A stretch of 64,000 nucleotides of DNA, taken from Nostocales cyanobacterium LEGE 11386 (GTDB taxonomy: Bacteria; Cyanobacteriota; Cyanobacteriia; Cyanobacteriales; Nostocaceae). This document shows, piece by piece, positions 44,168-53,351 of the stretch; position 1 is the stretch's first letter; the number at the start of each line of letters is the position of its first letter. Location: contig JADEXK010000021.1 of NCBI GenBank assembly GCA_015207155.1, positions 1 through 64,000 of the forward strand, read 5' to 3'. The position numbers and the translations under genes were made by a program. Below the pieces are notes generated by a model. The model made no database searches. It was given only the letters and a program-made list of their open reading frames with translations, and was not told the origin of the DNA.

Positions 44168-44330
44168 ACAATCACGTTAATCACCACTAAATGACTGTGT
44201 TTAACAGTACTTGGTTGCCGACAAAAACTTAGCGATTGTAATGATTTACAACAATCACGTTAATTACTACTAAATGACTGTGTTTAACAGTACTTGTTCG
44301 CCCATAGAAATTTAACGATTGAAATGATTT
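44168..44330. repeat. Two tandem 83-bp repeats with an inverted-repeat core
   Basis: Units 44168-44250 and 44251-44330 both begin ACAATCACGTTAAT, contain CTAAATGACTGTGTTTAACA followed by GTACTTG, and end in CGATTG.AATGATTT. The core ACTGT-GTTTA-ACAGT is an inverted repeat present in both. Such duplicated dyads resemble binding sites for a repressor. The MITE now separates them from the sulfur operon. Confidence 0.75.
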
Positions 44331-44913
44331 TTGAATAAATAATTAAAATTTGTAGCCGTAAATACACTAAATTATAAATAAGTTTATGATTTTAATAATA
44401 CAACGTTTAAAACAAGACTAGTAAATTTACTTAAACTAATCATTTTTTCTTGAAGTAATTCTTCTAAACTTGGTACATTAAAAACAAAATTGTAGTACAA
44501 ACTTCTCATTAAGTAAACTTAAAGTACTTATTATGAGGTCTTTTTTAATTAAAAATTCTGTACTAATTGTTTATAGATTTTTAAGAAAGTTTCACTGTCT
44601 TACTGAATAAATTAATTACTTTATCAATAGGATGAATCAAGTGTTTATTCGGAATTATCATATTTTCCTAACATGCGATAACAACCAAAATTATTCAATG
44701 CTTAGGGACAAAACACGGTAATAACCCAGAATTACAGTCAAATACTAAACTTCAGTACAAGCATTATTTTAAAGTTAAAAATCAAACAGTAGAAAAATGT
44801 TTCCTTGAGTACATTTTTAAATGTATCCTAGGTAGATTGCGATCGCGGTTGAAATACTGTATTAATGAAGCGCGCTCAATCAAACTAATGGCATCAGCGA
44901 TCGCCTTTTGGGG

Positions 44914-46200
44914 TCAAAAAAATATATCTTGATCATGGTCGGGTACAGTGCTTTCTACATCCCGCACTAAGGGGACTGTAAACCCCACTAAACCAACCAA
45001 CAACATACATGCTGCACAGATCACGTATAACAGCGCGATTCCTGCACCAGTACCAGTCCCGAACAAACCAAAAAGACCACCGCCTGTACTCAAAGCAGGT
45101 GTAAATACATGATCAGCCAAAGGTCCTGCTATTAAGTAGGCTACAGCAGAAGCTATCTGTAAAAGCAGCGATCGCGCCCCAAAAACTCTTCCCTGCACAT
45201 TTGGCGCAACTTTGGCTAACCAAATTGCATTATCCGAACTACCATTCAAAGGAAAATTCAAAGAAGAACAAAATTGTGCGGGAATCCAAACCCAAGGTGT
45301 TCTACCCAAACCAAAAACAATTTTACTGATACCTGCACCAATCATCCCTAATAAAATGCCTTTGATTTTGCGTGGAAATCCTCCCCAAGTGCTAACAATT
45401 ATTGCCCCTGTGACACCACCCAAACCAGCAGCAGAGGCTAAACTTCCTAAAACTAAAGAATCATTATTAGTTCTGGATAAAATCATCGGTGCATATAAAG
45501 AATCACCAATATCATGGGGAAGCCAAAAGAGTATATTCACTATCAACAGCGCTAGTAAGCTTTTTTGAGTAGTAATATAACGCCAACCAAATCCCAAATC
45601 TTGCCACATAGTAGTGTTTTTTTCGGTTTCTTTAGTGGGCAAAGGTTGAGGAATATTGATAAAAAATAAGGTGCTAATGGCTATAGAAAAAGTCAAAATA
45701 TCAATTAACCAAATTCCTAGAAAACCAATAATTGTGTATAAAAATCCCGCCAAAGCAGGGGCAATAATTTGACTACCGTAACTAGATATAAATTCTAAAC
45801 TACTAGCACGGGTGTAGTGTTTTTTGGGAATCATTAAGGCAACTGAAGCAGAATAAGCCAGAGATTGAAATTGATTAAAAGTTCCGACAATAGCCCCTGT
45901 CAGATAAAAGTGCCAAATTTGTAAATTATTGGTGAGATACAGCAACAAAATCGCAATTGTACTGAGAACAGCAACTGTATCACCCACCATCATTAAAAGT
46001 TTGCGGTTAAAACGGTCTACAATCACGCCACTAATAGGGGTAATGATAATGCTGGGAAGTAAACTAAAAAAACCCACCAGAGTCAGAGTAGTGGCTTGAC
46101 CTGTAATTTTCCAAGCCCAGATTTCAATGGCAAAGCCAGTCATGCGGCTACCCATAGTAGAAATTAGTTGACCAAGCCAGATGATGAAAAAATTACGCAT
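44914..46200 (-). CDS. MFS transporter (EntS/MFS_3-like, siderophore-linked)
   Basis: I start at MRNFFIIWLGQLISTMGSRM (ATG 46200); the longer frame from 46245 only adds untranslated-looking residues. The 428-residue protein has about twelve transmembrane helices with the MFS_3 features GSRMTGFAIEIWAWKITG and ITPISGVIVDRFNRKLLMM between helices 2 and 3. EntS-like members export siderophores; some cyanobacterial ones export schizokinen. It is the last gene of the iron cluster, and export or import cannot be distinguished by sequence. An Asp/His-rich C-terminus ends the protein. Confidence 0.82.
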   Translation of the reverse strand: MRNFFIIWLGQLISTMGSRMTGFAIEIWAWKITGQATTLTLVGFFSLLPSIIITPISGVIVDRFNRKLLMMVGDTVAVLSTIAILLLYLTNNLQIWHFYLTGAIVGTFNQFQSLAYSASVALMIPKKHYTRASSLEFISSYGSQIIAPALAGFLYTIIGFLGIWLIDILTFSIAISTLFFINIPQPLPTKETEKNTTMWQDLGFGWRYITTQKSLLALLIVNILFWLPHDIGDSLYAPMILSRTNNDSLVLGSLASAAGLGGVTGAIIVSTWGGFPRKIKGILLGMIGAGISKIVFGLGRTPWVWIPAQFCSSLNFPLNGSSDNAIWLAKVAPNVQGRVFGARSLLLQIASAVAYLIAGPLADHVFTPALSTGGGLFGLFGTGTGAGIALLYVICAACMLLVGLVGFTVPLVRDVESTVPDHDQDIFF

Positions 46201-46284
46201 ACATTTTTGAAGGGAGTGGGGAGTAGGGAGTAGGAACTTAGCCAAAAGTTTTCCCCTTATAATCTGCGCCTTTGCTTTTAATGA

Positions 46285-47160
46285 CTAAATCTCTGTCATA
46301 TCTTGGTTGATTTGGGTAATTCTTTCTTGAGGTTTGAGAAGAGGACAATTGGTACACTTTTCATCACCTGGAGGAATAAACGCATATAAGCAACAGGTCA
46401 GTCTGACTGTAGTTGTTGAGGGTAAACCGGGTTCATTGAGTTCTTCGGTGCGTACTAAGTTGTAAAGAGGATTGCGGCCTGGCATGACACAACTGTAGGG
46501 TTGTTCATACAAGACTGAATAATCTGTTTTTATTGCTTCTGAGTTAATACATTTACTCAGTTCAGCAAACTGTCTTTCAGAAGCATTGACAGCATTTCCC
46601 CACATAGTTTTTTTGGAGAGTTTAGTTAAACTGTGAACTAGGTCTATCATTGGTGCAAAATTGCGTTGGAATAAGTTGGTAAAAACAGCTTGATGTAAGT
46701 CCGCAACGCTATTTACTATTTTGACTAGGCAATTTTTGGGAATGGGAACAGATAATCGTTGAGGATAAATTACAGTACCACTAAGGTCATGAAACCATAG
46801 CGCCTTGGGTTTACCGTCTTCCAAAACAAAACTCACATTATCAACAGAAGCATCTAATCCAACGCCCGCCCAAGTCATCAAAGCTAAAACACCCGGTAAT
46901 ATTTTCCAGCTATAAACTTTATTCCAGATAGATGCAGCAATGCGAATATCTTGACTTTTTTGATATATCTCGCTGGTTTGCCAATCAGATAATAGTCTAT
47001 CTGGTTGTAAGTAATCATTAAGTGAAATCACCTCAGCACTATCAGGAGGCGGAGTCAAAATAATGCAATCAGTATAAGAACTATCTAAAGTGCGTTGAGC
47101 CTGGGAAAATATTTCTGCTAAAAAATTAGATTTGCTAGTAGAACTTAGTTGTTTTGACAT
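46285..47160 (-). CDS. FhuF-like ferric siderophore reductase
   Basis: A 291-residue protein whose C-terminus carries CC-x11-CTNC (LTCCLYAFIPPGDEKCTNC), matching the 2Fe-2S site of FhuF-like ferric reductases, which usually have ten residues in the middle. FhuF releases iron from ferric siderophores in the cytosol. The N-terminal region reads like FhuF/IucA-associated reductases and has no other motif. It lies between the MFS gene and the binding proteins on one strand. Confidence 0.75.
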   Translation of the reverse strand: MSKQLSSTSKSNFLAEIFSQAQRTLDSSYTDCIILTPPPDSAEVISLNDYLQPDRLLSDWQTSEIYQKSQDIRIAASIWNKVYSWKILPGVLALMTWAGVGLDASVDNVSFVLEDGKPKALWFHDLSGTVIYPQRLSVPIPKNCLVKIVNSVADLHQAVFTNLFQRNFAPMIDLVHSLTKLSKKTMWGNAVNASERQFAELSKCINSEAIKTDYSVLYEQPYSCVMPGRNPLYNLVRTEELNEPGLPSTTTVRLTCCLYAFIPPGDEKCTNCPLLKPQERITQINQDMTEI

Positions 47161-47196
47161 TTGTATAATTTCTCTTGACTAAAGGTTGATAAATTA

Positions 47197-48177
47197 TCAT
47201 ATATCTTTTAATAAGTATTTCCAGATGTCGTCTAAAATGACATTTGCTGACAAGATATTGCCGAATATCCAGTAACCGGAATCAACGGTATACACTCGGT
47301 TATTTTCAACTGCTTTCAGCTTTTGCCATAACTGGCTATTTTGATATTGTTGAAAAGCATCTTCAGCACCGGGATCTAATGCGACAAAAATAACATCCGC
47401 ATTGATTAAATCTGCACGTTCCAAACTCACTAAAACTGAAGTTTGGTCTGAATTATTGGTAAGTTGATTCTGTACTTCTGGAAGAGATAGCCCCACATCC
47501 AAAATTAGACTGACGGGAAAGGAAAATTTTGTGCGAAATTCTGTATTCTGCCTACCAGCGTAAAAGCGGATAACAGAAATTTTTTTGCTTGCAAGTTTAT
47601 TAGTTATAACTGTGCGTAATTCTTGGACTCGTTGCTGATATTGCTCCAGGATTTTTTGTGCTTGTGTGCTTTTACCTATGATTTCACCAATACGTAATAA
47701 ATCATCTTGCCAAGCAGATTGGACATAATCAAGTGTAACTGTGGGAGCAATTTGTGAAAATAATTTATATTGTTCTACGCCGAGATAAGAACCCAAAATT
47801 AAATCGGGATTTAACTGCACCATTTTTTCTAGATTTGGCTGACTTTCTTTTCCTAAAGAAACTATACCTTCAGCTTTTTTACCCAATTTTTGGATTTTGC
47901 TACCCGTTATATTTGGCTGTGCTGTTGCGATTGGTTTTAAGTCCAGCGCCAGCAATACTTCCATCATGACTTCATCCAAAGCGATAACGCGCTGAGGGTT
48001 TAGAGGAATGCAACTCTCTCCCAAAGAATGTTTTATTACTCGACACTTAGATGCTGCTAACTTTGCCTTGGGTAATTCTGTGATTTTAGTGGAATTGCTA
48101 TAGCAACCATTAAACAAAATCAAACTTAGTATAATAAGAAAACATAATTTGATATAACGATGTAAAAATTTTATCAT
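47197..48177 (-). CDS. Fe(III)-siderophore-binding lipoprotein, copy 1
   Basis: The 326-residue protein has a lipoprotein signal (LIILSLILFNGCYSN, Cys at about 25) and the class III binding-protein fold: PQRVIALDEVMMEVLLALDLKPIA, KMVQLNPDLILGSYLGVEQYKLFSQIAPTV, ADVIFVALDPG and VENNRVYTVDSGYWIFGN. Such proteins hand ferric siderophores to a FecCD-type permease. No permease or ATPase gene is adjacent. It is about 60% similar by eye to the next protein, indicating a tandem duplication. Confidence 0.88.
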   Translation of the reverse strand: MIKFLHRYIKLCFLIILSLILFNGCYSNSTKITELPKAKLAASKCRVIKHSLGESCIPLNPQRVIALDEVMMEVLLALDLKPIATAQPNITGSKIQKLGKKAEGIVSLGKESQPNLEKMVQLNPDLILGSYLGVEQYKLFSQIAPTVTLDYVQSAWQDDLLRIGEIIGKSTQAQKILEQYQQRVQELRTVITNKLASKKISVIRFYAGRQNTEFRTKFSFPVSLILDVGLSLPEVQNQLTNNSDQTSVLVSLERADLINADVIFVALDPGAEDAFQQYQNSQLWQKLKAVENNRVYTVDSGYWIFGNILSANVILDDIWKYLLKDI

Positions 48178-48266
48178 TATCTAAATTACAATTAATTATT
48201 TTGTAGGGTGTGTTATCGCGTTGTGAAATTTATGATTTTTCCTGCTTAATCAAAGTTTATAAACTT

Positions 48267-49247
48267 TCATAATGCTTCCAATAAGTATTTAACCAGGTCA
48301 TCCAAAATAGCATTAGCTGACAAGATATTCCCAAAAATCCAGTAACCTGAATCAACAGTATATACTCGGTTATTTTTAACTACATTCAGCTTTTGCCATA
48401 GAGGACTATTCTTATATTTTTGAAAGTTTTCCTCTGAACCTGGGTCTAGTGCTATAAACATCGCGTCTGCCTCTAGTAAGTCTACACGTTCTAAACTAAC
48501 ATTTTCATAACTGACACTTGCACCACTACTAAGCTGACGTTGCGTGAGGGGTATAGATAATTTTAATTCTTCTAAAATACTTACAGGGAATGATAATTGA
48601 TTCAAAAATTGTGTAAATTGAATAGTTGTGTAAAATCGCATTACAGAAATTTCTATATTTCCGAGTTTTTGAGCAAAGTTCAATCTTAAATTTTCAATTC
48701 TTTGTTGATACTCTCCCAGTAGTTTTTCTGCTTCATCAGTTTTATTGACTATATTAGCAACCTGTAATAAAGCTTTTTTCCATCCAGTTTCCGTATAATC
48801 AATGGAAACTGTTGGAGCTATTTGAGAAAATAATTGATAATTTTGAGAATTGATGAAAAAACCTAAAATTAAATCGGGATTTAGTTGTATCATTTTTTCT
48901 AAATTTGGCTGACTTTCCTTGCCTAAATCAATAATTACATCAATCTTTTCTTTCAATATAGGTGCTTTATTGCCAACACGGTTTGCTGTAGTTGCTGCTA
49001 TTGGTTTTAAACCCAAAGCCACTAAAATTTCTAAACTTTCTTGGTCAGTCACAATGATACTTTGAGGATTAGTAGGAATACAGCTTTCCCCTAATTTATG
49101 CTTAATAATTTGACATTCTGATGTGATTAACTTTGTTTTTGACAAGGGGATATTTTCAGAAGAGAAGCCATAACATCCTTTGGAAAATATTATAACCAGG
49201 GTTACTATCAAAAATAGCTTGATGTGATCCAACCATTTTCTAAACAT
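48267..49247 (-). CDS. Fe(III)-siderophore-binding lipoprotein, copy 2
   Basis: A 326-residue protein, paralogue of the previous one, with its own lipobox region (IIFSKGCYGFSS) and the same blocks PNLEKMIQLNPDLILGF, IAPTVSIDYTETGWKKAL, FIALDPGSEENF and NNRVYTVDSGYWIFGNILSANAILDDL. The last 25 residues are nearly identical in the two proteins. The duplicates may differ in the siderophore they bind. It is next to the TonB receptor gene, with a hairpin between. Confidence 0.88.
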   Translation of the reverse strand: MFRKWLDHIKLFLIVTLVIIFSKGCYGFSSENIPLSKTKLITSECQIIKHKLGESCIPTNPQSIIVTDQESLEILVALGLKPIAATTANRVGNKAPILKEKIDVIIDLGKESQPNLEKMIQLNPDLILGFFINSQNYQLFSQIAPTVSIDYTETGWKKALLQVANIVNKTDEAEKLLGEYQQRIENLRLNFAQKLGNIEISVMRFYTTIQFTQFLNQLSFPVSILEELKLSIPLTQRQLSSGASVSYENVSLERVDLLEADAMFIALDPGSEENFQKYKNSPLWQKLNVVKNNRVYTVDSGYWIFGNILSANAILDDLVKYLLEAL

Positions 49248-49279
49248 TGAATGCTTTGGTGATGAATTTGGTAATTAAA

Positions 49280-49304
49280 CAGCCCTCAGAGCATTCAAGG
49301 GCTG
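49280..49304 (-). terminator. Possible terminator/attenuator after the TonB receptor gene
   Basis: CAGCCCT (49280-49286) pairs with AGGGCTG (49298-49304) around an 11-base loop. On the minus strand it is followed by GTTTAATTACC. The T-run is weak, so it may be only a partial terminator that lowers expression of the genes downstream. Confidence 0.5.
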
Positions 49305-49361
49305 TATGTAATTCGTCGTAACTCGTAATTAGCAATAACTACCCTATGAGCAATTTATAAC

Positions 49362-51902
49362 TTAAAATTGCCAGCCCAAGGTAACTTTTACAGTACGAGG
49401 TGCACCAGGAAAAACACGCAAACGGTTTTCACCTGTTTCAAAATACTCAGTATCAAACAAGTTTTGTAAATTCAGAGCAGCACGGAAGTTATTTCTGCGG
49501 TAAAACAAGGCTGCATCAGTTCGTAAATAACTAGGTAAACTAAAGCTATTGCCTAAATCTCCCTGTCTTTCTCCTACATAAAAAAGTCCTAAACCAAAGC
49601 CTAAGCCTTGCAGATTACCTTTTTGAAGTTCGTAGGTACTCCACAAGCTAAAAGCGTGTTCTGGAACATTATTAATGCGGTTTCCTACTGGAATATCATT
49701 GTCTTCAGTTATTTGTGCATCAGTGTAAGCATAGCCACCAATTATTTTCCATCCTGGCGCAATTTCACCTGTTACATCTAATTCAATACCCCGGCTTCTT
49801 TGTTCTCCTGTTTGAATAGAGAAATTGGGGTTTATCTCGTCAGAGGTGAGAACATTTGAGCGTGTAATTTGGTATAAAGCTAGAGTTGAAGAAAGATTGT
49901 TTGTCCAATCTACTTTCATCCCAACTTCATACTGAGTTCCCCGTTCTGGTTCAAAAAGTCTATTATCTAAATTGGAGCCAGTTACTTGTTGAAATGAACG
50001 GCTATAGTTAGCATATAAAGAAACGGCTTGACTCGGTTGATAGACTAAACCAATTCGAGGACTAAATGCTTCATCCTGTTGAGAAGATGTGGTTTCACCT
50101 TGGGCATTTTCTATTTTTTCGGTGACAATATCAAATCTTCCACCTAAAACTAACTTCAATTTTTCTGAAAAGGAAATCTGGTCTTGTAAATAGATACCTA
50201 AACCTTGTGAAATGAAAGGTTCATTAGGAAATTCTTCAAGTTCAGCACCAACACTGTCGCGGCGATAAATTGGGTTAAAAATATCTATGGAAGCAAGTTC
50301 TTGTAGAAAGACTCTTCCTTCGTTATAAGAAATATCTCTCGACAGGTCAATCCCAAATAATAATTTGTGATCAATATTGCCTGTTTTAAAATTGCCGACA
50401 ATATTTGTATCTAAATTATAGGCTTGTTGGGCAAATTCAGCGACGACTAAACCCCTTTCTAGGGTGCGATTATCATCTAACAATGCTGTTGGAAATAGAG
50501 AGTTTTGTCTCGCACTCAGGTAGGAAAAATTAAAATTATTGCGTAACTGCCAATTTTCATTGAAACGATGCTCAAAGTTGTAACCAATTCGCAGAGATTG
50601 ACGGTTGTTTTTATCAATTTCATTAAAAGGCTCACCCAGAAAACGATTCCGGGGTATTTTGCCATTGGGGTTAGGTAAGACTGTACCCACAGCAGGTAAA
50701 CCCCTGTCATTGGGTTGTTTTTGGTCTGAATACTCAGCTTCTAAAGTTAATTGGGTGTTTTGACCCATCAGCCAAGTGAAGCTAGGAGCAATAAAGAAAC
50801 TTTCTCTCTCAAAAAAATCAACAAATGTGTCTGTCCTAAATGTAGATGCGTTTAACCGATAAAGTAAAGTTCTCTCATCATTTAATGGACCTGTAAAATC
50901 TATAGAGCCGCCATAAGTGTCAAAACTGCCGATAGTTCCCTCAATGGAATAGAAAGGAGTGCTTTGGGGTTTTTTCGTGACAATATTAATAGTACCTCCA
51001 GCACCACCTTGACCAAACAAAACCGAGGCTGGTCCCCGCAAAACTTCTATCTGCTCAATATTCTCAGTATTAACATTATTTGTGATGTTAGTATCGTCTC
51101 TCAGACCGTTGCGGATAATATTGCGGTTACTAAAACCACGAATGGTAAATCCTTCAAAAACAGAACGTTCCGAGTTATCAGCGATAACACCGGGTGCATT
51201 TCGTAAAGCGTCGTTCAAACGCCTTACTTGTTGGTCTTGCAGTACTTGTCGAGGTATTACCTGAATTGCTTGGGGTACATCACGTAAGAGTGTATCTGTT
51301 TTAGTAGCGGTGCTGACTGTAGGTACTAAATAGCTGTCTTGTTGACCTGTGACTATCAATTCAATAGGTGCTTCTGGTGGTGTTTCACTCGTCGGCTGTT
51401 CTTGTTCTGGTGGTTGTGTTTCTGATACAGTGGGCGCAAATTCAAAAATCAGACCTTCATCACTATCAAATAACTGTGCTGTGGGTAAACCTTCCTCACC
51501 CGTTACTGTCACCCGCACAGTATTAGAGTCAACTTGAGTCACACTCACAGACACAATCCCACCGACTGGATTAGTAATGTTAAAATCTTGACCTTCAGGT
51601 AATGCTAAAACAGCGTTGGGAATATCTGCAATGTAATTATTTTCTGTACTTCTATTTAGAGGCTGAAGTGCTTCTGTGTTTGCACTTTCTAGAATTACGT
51701 CAATACCTTTATCTGTAGGATTGACTTGTACACCTGTAATCTCAACTACTGATGTATTGAGTTCTTGTACCAGCAATTGTCCTGCATTAGTTTCTACTTT
51801 GGGCATTTCTACTTCTGCCCTAACAGCAGTTTGTAGCAATAAGTTAATGACAGCAAATCCTAATCCTACTGAACCTATCCCACTCAATAGACTAGATTTC
51901 AT
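49362..51902 (-). CDS. TonB-dependent siderophore receptor with AMIN domain
   Basis: I place the start at MKSSLLSGIGSVGLG (ATG 51902), giving a signal peptide ending near AVRAEV. The protein (about 846 residues) has an N-terminal AMIN domain (ITGVQVNPTDKGIDVILESANTE ... LIFEFAP), typical of cyanobacterial receptors. A Pro/Glu-rich linker is followed by a TonB-box-like IELIVTGQQ. The plug (DVPQAIQVIPRQVLQDQQ, VLRGPASVLFGQGGAGGTINIVTKKPQ) and the barrel end in PGAPRTVKVTLGWQF. It imports ferric siderophores across the outer membrane. It follows the PchR-like regulator gene. Confidence 0.95.
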   Translation of the reverse strand: MKSSLLSGIGSVGLGFAVINLLLQTAVRAEVEMPKVETNAGQLLVQELNTSVVEITGVQVNPTDKGIDVILESANTEALQPLNRSTENNYIADIPNAVLALPEGQDFNITNPVGGIVSVSVTQVDSNTVRVTVTGEEGLPTAQLFDSDEGLIFEFAPTVSETQPPEQEQPTSETPPEAPIELIVTGQQDSYLVPTVSTATKTDTLLRDVPQAIQVIPRQVLQDQQVRRLNDALRNAPGVIADNSERSVFEGFTIRGFSNRNIIRNGLRDDTNITNNVNTENIEQIEVLRGPASVLFGQGGAGGTINIVTKKPQSTPFYSIEGTIGSFDTYGGSIDFTGPLNDERTLLYRLNASTFRTDTFVDFFERESFFIAPSFTWLMGQNTQLTLEAEYSDQKQPNDRGLPAVGTVLPNPNGKIPRNRFLGEPFNEIDKNNRQSLRIGYNFEHRFNENWQLRNNFNFSYLSARQNSLFPTALLDDNRTLERGLVVAEFAQQAYNLDTNIVGNFKTGNIDHKLLFGIDLSRDISYNEGRVFLQELASIDIFNPIYRRDSVGAELEEFPNEPFISQGLGIYLQDQISFSEKLKLVLGGRFDIVTEKIENAQGETTSSQQDEAFSPRIGLVYQPSQAVSLYANYSRSFQQVTGSNLDNRLFEPERGTQYEVGMKVDWTNNLSSTLALYQITRSNVLTSDEINPNFSIQTGEQRSRGIELDVTGEIAPGWKIIGGYAYTDAQITEDNDIPVGNRINNVPEHAFSLWSTYELQKGNLQGLGFGLGLFYVGERQGDLGNSFSLPSYLRTDAALFYRRNNFRAALNLQNLFDTEYFETGENRLRVFPGAPRTVKVTLGWQF

Positions 51903-52036
51903 ATTCCTCACACCTCTGAAAGTCACAAAGCTTATTAAAAAGAATTACTAATTAGCTTTGAAAGACACTTTACTGATTTTCAGAAGCATAAGTCTATCCA
52001 TATAGGACAATTTTTGCGCCCTAGAGGACAAAGTTT

Positions 52037-53062
52037 TTAGTTTGCAAGAATTTTATTACCTGAACGGCAACTGTTAGGATTGATACCAAACTTCCGTTTG
52101 AAAGCTGTAGAAAAATGACCGAGGTGATCATATCCGACGGCGTTAGCAACTGCTGTGACGCTCATATTACCTGCTTGGAGTAATTGCCGTGCTTGTTCCA
52201 TGCGATACTCATGCAAGTAACCAAAGGGAGTAGTACCAAAGATTTGCCGAAAACCTTTTTTTAGCTTCATGTGGTGAATTCCCACTTGCTGGGCTAAATC
52301 AAGTAATGTTGGAGGATGGGCTTGATTACGGATTAAAATTTCTTTGGCGTGATAAATGCTTTCGATATCTTGATTTTTGAGCTTAACAATTATTTTTTGC
52401 GTTGCTTCTGCTTCTAATAATTGGGTAAATTGCAAAGCCAGTAACTCTAGCACCTTACTTTCTAAGTACATTTTCTGCGCGATTCCTTGATAGGGAGAGT
52501 TAACTAATTGCCATAATGCAGTCTGCATCATGGGTGTAATTTCTCCAACTGGCAAATGAAAACGCTGTAAAGTACTATTATTTACTAATAATTGTAATTT
52601 TCTAGGTAAAACTTCTAAACCTATACAAAAATCTTTTAAAAAATTTAAGTCTAAACAAATTCTAATTAAATGATAGCGATCGCCTGGTAAATTTTGCTCA
52701 ATTTCCTCAATATCTGGTAAATAAAATAAATAGTTATTCCCAGCTATTTCTTGGTAATTATCTTGAATTCCAGGAATACCCGGACAAATGACTCCATGAT
52801 TGCCTGAAAGATAAAATTTGGATGTTAGATCATAGAATCCATAGTGATTAACTTGACAATTCACTTGCTGATAATAAACATGATCTAAAATTTCCAAAGA
52901 TAGTCCTGGGCGCAGTTGAACTATCCGATAGAAACCATGAATAAAGCAGCTTTTCCATTTCTTTATCTGGTCAAATCCTTTGATGTGGTGCGAAACCTCC
53001 GAATAATCTGAAGTTTCCTGTTCAATTTCATCAAATTGCTCATCCGTAATCACTTTTGCCAT
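52037..53062 (-). CDS. AraC-family regulator (PchR-like)
   Basis: The 341-residue protein has an N-terminal sensing region of about 230 residues without a cupin signature, and a C-terminal AraC domain: LLDLAQQVGIHHMKLKKGFRQIFGTTPFGYLHEYRMEQARQLL and SVTAVANAVGYDHLGHFSTAFKRKFGINP. PchR-type regulators sense ferric siderophores and switch on receptor genes, which suits the location just before the TonB receptor. No clear Fur box was identified ahead of it. Confidence 0.88.
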   Translation of the reverse strand: MAKVITDEQFDEIEQETSDYSEVSHHIKGFDQIKKWKSCFIHGFYRIVQLRPGLSLEILDHVYYQQVNCQVNHYGFYDLTSKFYLSGNHGVICPGIPGIQDNYQEIAGNNYLFYLPDIEEIEQNLPGDRYHLIRICLDLNFLKDFCIGLEVLPRKLQLLVNNSTLQRFHLPVGEITPMMQTALWQLVNSPYQGIAQKMYLESKVLELLALQFTQLLEAEATQKIIVKLKNQDIESIYHAKEILIRNQAHPPTLLDLAQQVGIHHMKLKKGFRQIFGTTPFGYLHEYRMEQARQLLQAGNMSVTAVANAVGYDHLGHFSTAFKRKFGINPNSCRSGNKILAN

Positions 53063-53351
53063 ATTTTAATAACAATTTGAGGTAATAAGTTATAATTATT
53101 TTCATTTAAGTAGCCTAATAAATTTCAATTTACCGTAATATTAGGTTTAATTGCAATAAGAATCTTTTTCATTAAATGCTTGATACTACATTGATCAAGT
53201 CAAACAATAATCAAGGTGTTATTTTCAAGAATAGATATAATTTTTTACAAATAATTCATCAGACAAGGGCAGGCGATCGCACTTATTGACTACACAGGGT
53301 TAATATCTATGATGGATTACGTTATGGTATTGTGATTGACGCTGAACTTTA

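Larger units (their letters stand above)
43892..44913. other. 1-kb intergenic region with a MITE and tandem repeats
   Basis: There is no credible gene in this AT-rich stretch. It contains the MITE copy 43961-44154, its flanking duplications, the 83-bp tandem repeats at 44168-44330, and then about 500 bases of AT-rich DNA. A HIP1 site lies near 44840. An ORF at 43903-44187 is only the MITE read backward. The promoter of the sulfur operon must lie on the left side. Confidence 0.6.

Noticed and set aside
43903..44187. A 94-residue ORF upstream of the PLP gene
   Set aside because: It is the MITE read on the minus strand, without ribosome-binding site or family match.
53063..53351. Possible Fur box (AT-rich dyad, ATAAGTTATAATTATTTTCATT) before the PchR-like gene
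   Set aside because: The match to the 19-bp Fur consensus is too weak and the region is AT-rich throughout, so a site cannot be claimed.
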